This document shows positions 63,901 through 64,000 of a DNA stretch of 64,000 nt, in pieces (position 1 is the stretch's first letter; each line of letters starts with the position of its first letter). The stretch spans positions 186,001 through 250,000 of the forward strand of contig QEYB01001217.1 in the NCBI GenBank assembly GCA_017562135.1. Reading direction: 5' to 3'. Source of the stretch: Dipylidium caninum. Taxonomy: Eukaryota; Platyhelminthes; Cestoda; Cyclophyllidea; Dipylidiidae. Made by a program: the position numbers and the translations under genes. Below the pieces are notes generated by a model. It saw nothing but the letters and a program-made list of their open reading frames with translations. It was not told where the DNA came from and did no database searches.

Positions 63901-64000
63901 GTGTCTTGTAGACATGCAGGTCTTATGTACTTACGTTTTTTTATCAAAAAGGCCAACTTCCTGTGATTATTGTTATCATTTTTTCTTCATATTGATCCAG
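42963..64000 (+). CDS. WDFY3: WD repeat and FYVE domain-containing protein 3 (Alfy), N-terminal part, gene continues past window
   Basis: Very large BEACH-WD40-FYVE scaffold that links ubiquitin/p62 aggregates to the autophagy machinery. Only the N-terminal armadillo-like region and the start of the concanavalin A-like domain fall here. Exons: 42963-43124, 43161-43284, 43317-43603, 43643-43835, 43913-44096, 48570-48736, 51973-52175, 52539-52636, 52717-52880, 53966-54300, 54372-54625, 56128-56456, 56531-56705, 57813-58039, 59715-60151, 61349-61576, 62407-62618. All junctions are phase-consistent except for a one-base frame break at 54500-54548 in exon 11. Diagnostic matches to the animal orthologue include VPSTLVKCLYIFLDLP, SQLLDDFYTAGGY, APGNYFILDKHHLISSIAE, PAFVEFDMSVEGFGCLFLPS, HPVRLLTVFKG and DPHSRSLIVSSKERLL. 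About 1,260 codons are seen; the human protein has about 3,500 residues. ATG 42963 may be internal, because the frame is open back to the acceptor at 42945. Confidence 0.95.
47067..47267 (-). CDS. possible nested antisense gene, last two exons
   Basis: Within WDFY3 intron 5, on the opposite strand. Exon 47267-47139 has an AAGTTAG acceptor and GTACAC donor; exon 47089-47067 follows a 49-nt intron with an AAATTCAG acceptor and ends in TAA. The translation is even and protein-like: IKSLFTYLEADQLFTINDP, then MLKNLLSDFNNQLLSTFIAT. A preceding exon ending at a strong GTAAGT donor near 47350 fits in phase. By eye the segment recalls the C-terminal half of the signal recognition particle 9 kDa protein (a YKTDQ then HSQLM pattern), but this is weak and I do not assign it. 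Confidence 0.33.
   Translation of the reverse strand, partial: LLNLCLPTLRLINFLLSMILECSKICYQTSTTSFSLLSLLPKKVHKILTTRISFTPVNSDHRRNYP
47864..47967 (+). other. orphan coding-like exon in WDFY3 intron 5
   Basis: A segment between an ATTAG acceptor and a strong GTAAGT donor encodes a protein-like stretch (FVHGKPPLFVNPPELFEFVL, then AFHLLANDSGNQ). Its frame cannot be spliced into WDFY3: the phase after exon 5 would give a stop. It could be an exon of a nested gene, a fragment of a pseudogene or chance. Confidence 0.3.
49050..49265 (-). other. antisense coding-like segment in WDFY3 intron 6
   Basis: Open frame of 71 codons ending in TAA, with the open frame extending upstream to an ACGCAG acceptor at about 49293. 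Its translation looks like ordinary protein (LTDLPKVLCFGLRNASNK, then RYFFETSETLANAIKKIKVL). I do not recognise it, and no phase-matching upstream exon was established. Confidence 0.28.
50258..50385 (-). other. antisense exon-like segment in WDFY3 intron 6
   Basis: Bounded by a CATTTTAG acceptor and a GTAAAT donor, open in one frame, encoding VSKLNKYYAGEPVTIEFKYY and then LFTINSTVLVTARKYQVWLS. Family not recognised. Its donor phase (0) does not match the segment at 49050-49265, so they are not joined here. Confidence 0.28.
62619..64000. other. WDFY3 intron 17, open at window edge
   Basis: Starts with the GTATAA donor after exon 17. I did not find the next WDFY3 exon, which should encode the end of the concanavalin A-like domain, before position 64000. 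The segment around 63120-63790 has G-rich irregular sequence with no recognised feature. Confidence 0.7.

Overview
This is eukaryotic nuclear DNA, most likely from a parasitic flatworm (cestode or trematode). Three things point there: many introns of only 31-39 nt with GT-AG ends, a dynein light chain gene of the divergent type that is expanded in flatworm teguments, and good 3' splice sites placed directly in front of reading frames, as expected for spliced-leader trans-splicing. The species cannot be fixed from the sequence alone. No prokaryotic, viral, CRISPR or organellar genes were recognised.

Layout. Positions 1-1605 show nothing coding. Positions 1606-5141 (+) carry an eIF4G-family translation initiation factor in about ten exons. 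Positions 5142-26671 are gene-poor. Within them I could only support a two-exon dynein light chain (12421-13312, -), a spliced gene of unknown function (19297-21315, +), a dead mariner transposon (22975-23870), a diverged tandem duplication (15862-16200) and a cluster of CA/GA microsatellites (16.7-17.5 kb). Positions 26672-36637 are gene-dense: DNAJC11 (26672-29361, -), CCT8 (29859-31893, -) and dolichol kinase DOLK (33152-36637, +). Positions 36638-42962 hold an unknown small spliced gene (39147-40411, +) and an inverted partial copy of the DOLK locus (41032-41787) with a broken exon. From 42963 to the window edge lie the first 17 recognisable exons of WDFY3 (Alfy), a giant BEACH-domain autophagy scaffold. 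Its large introns contain several unexplained coding-like segments, some antisense.

The recognised genes are housekeeping or cytoskeletal: translation initiation, cytosolic chaperonin, mitochondrial J-protein, dolichol phosphate supply for glycosylation, dynein-associated light chain and selective autophagy. They do not form one pathway. CCT8 and DNAJC11 lie head-to-tail 497 bp apart on the same strand, with a strong splice acceptor just ahead of the DNAJC11 start codon.

Points worth a second look are the 0.75-kb inverted duplication of a DOLK exon 5.3 kb away, single-nucleotide frame breaks inside three otherwise conserved genes (eIF4G, DOLK, WDFY3), a DOLK frame with no genomic start codon that opens exactly at a splice acceptor, and the antisense coding-like exons within WDFY3 introns. 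Exon borders were found by eye from splice signals, phase matching and recalled family sequence; no alignment was run.
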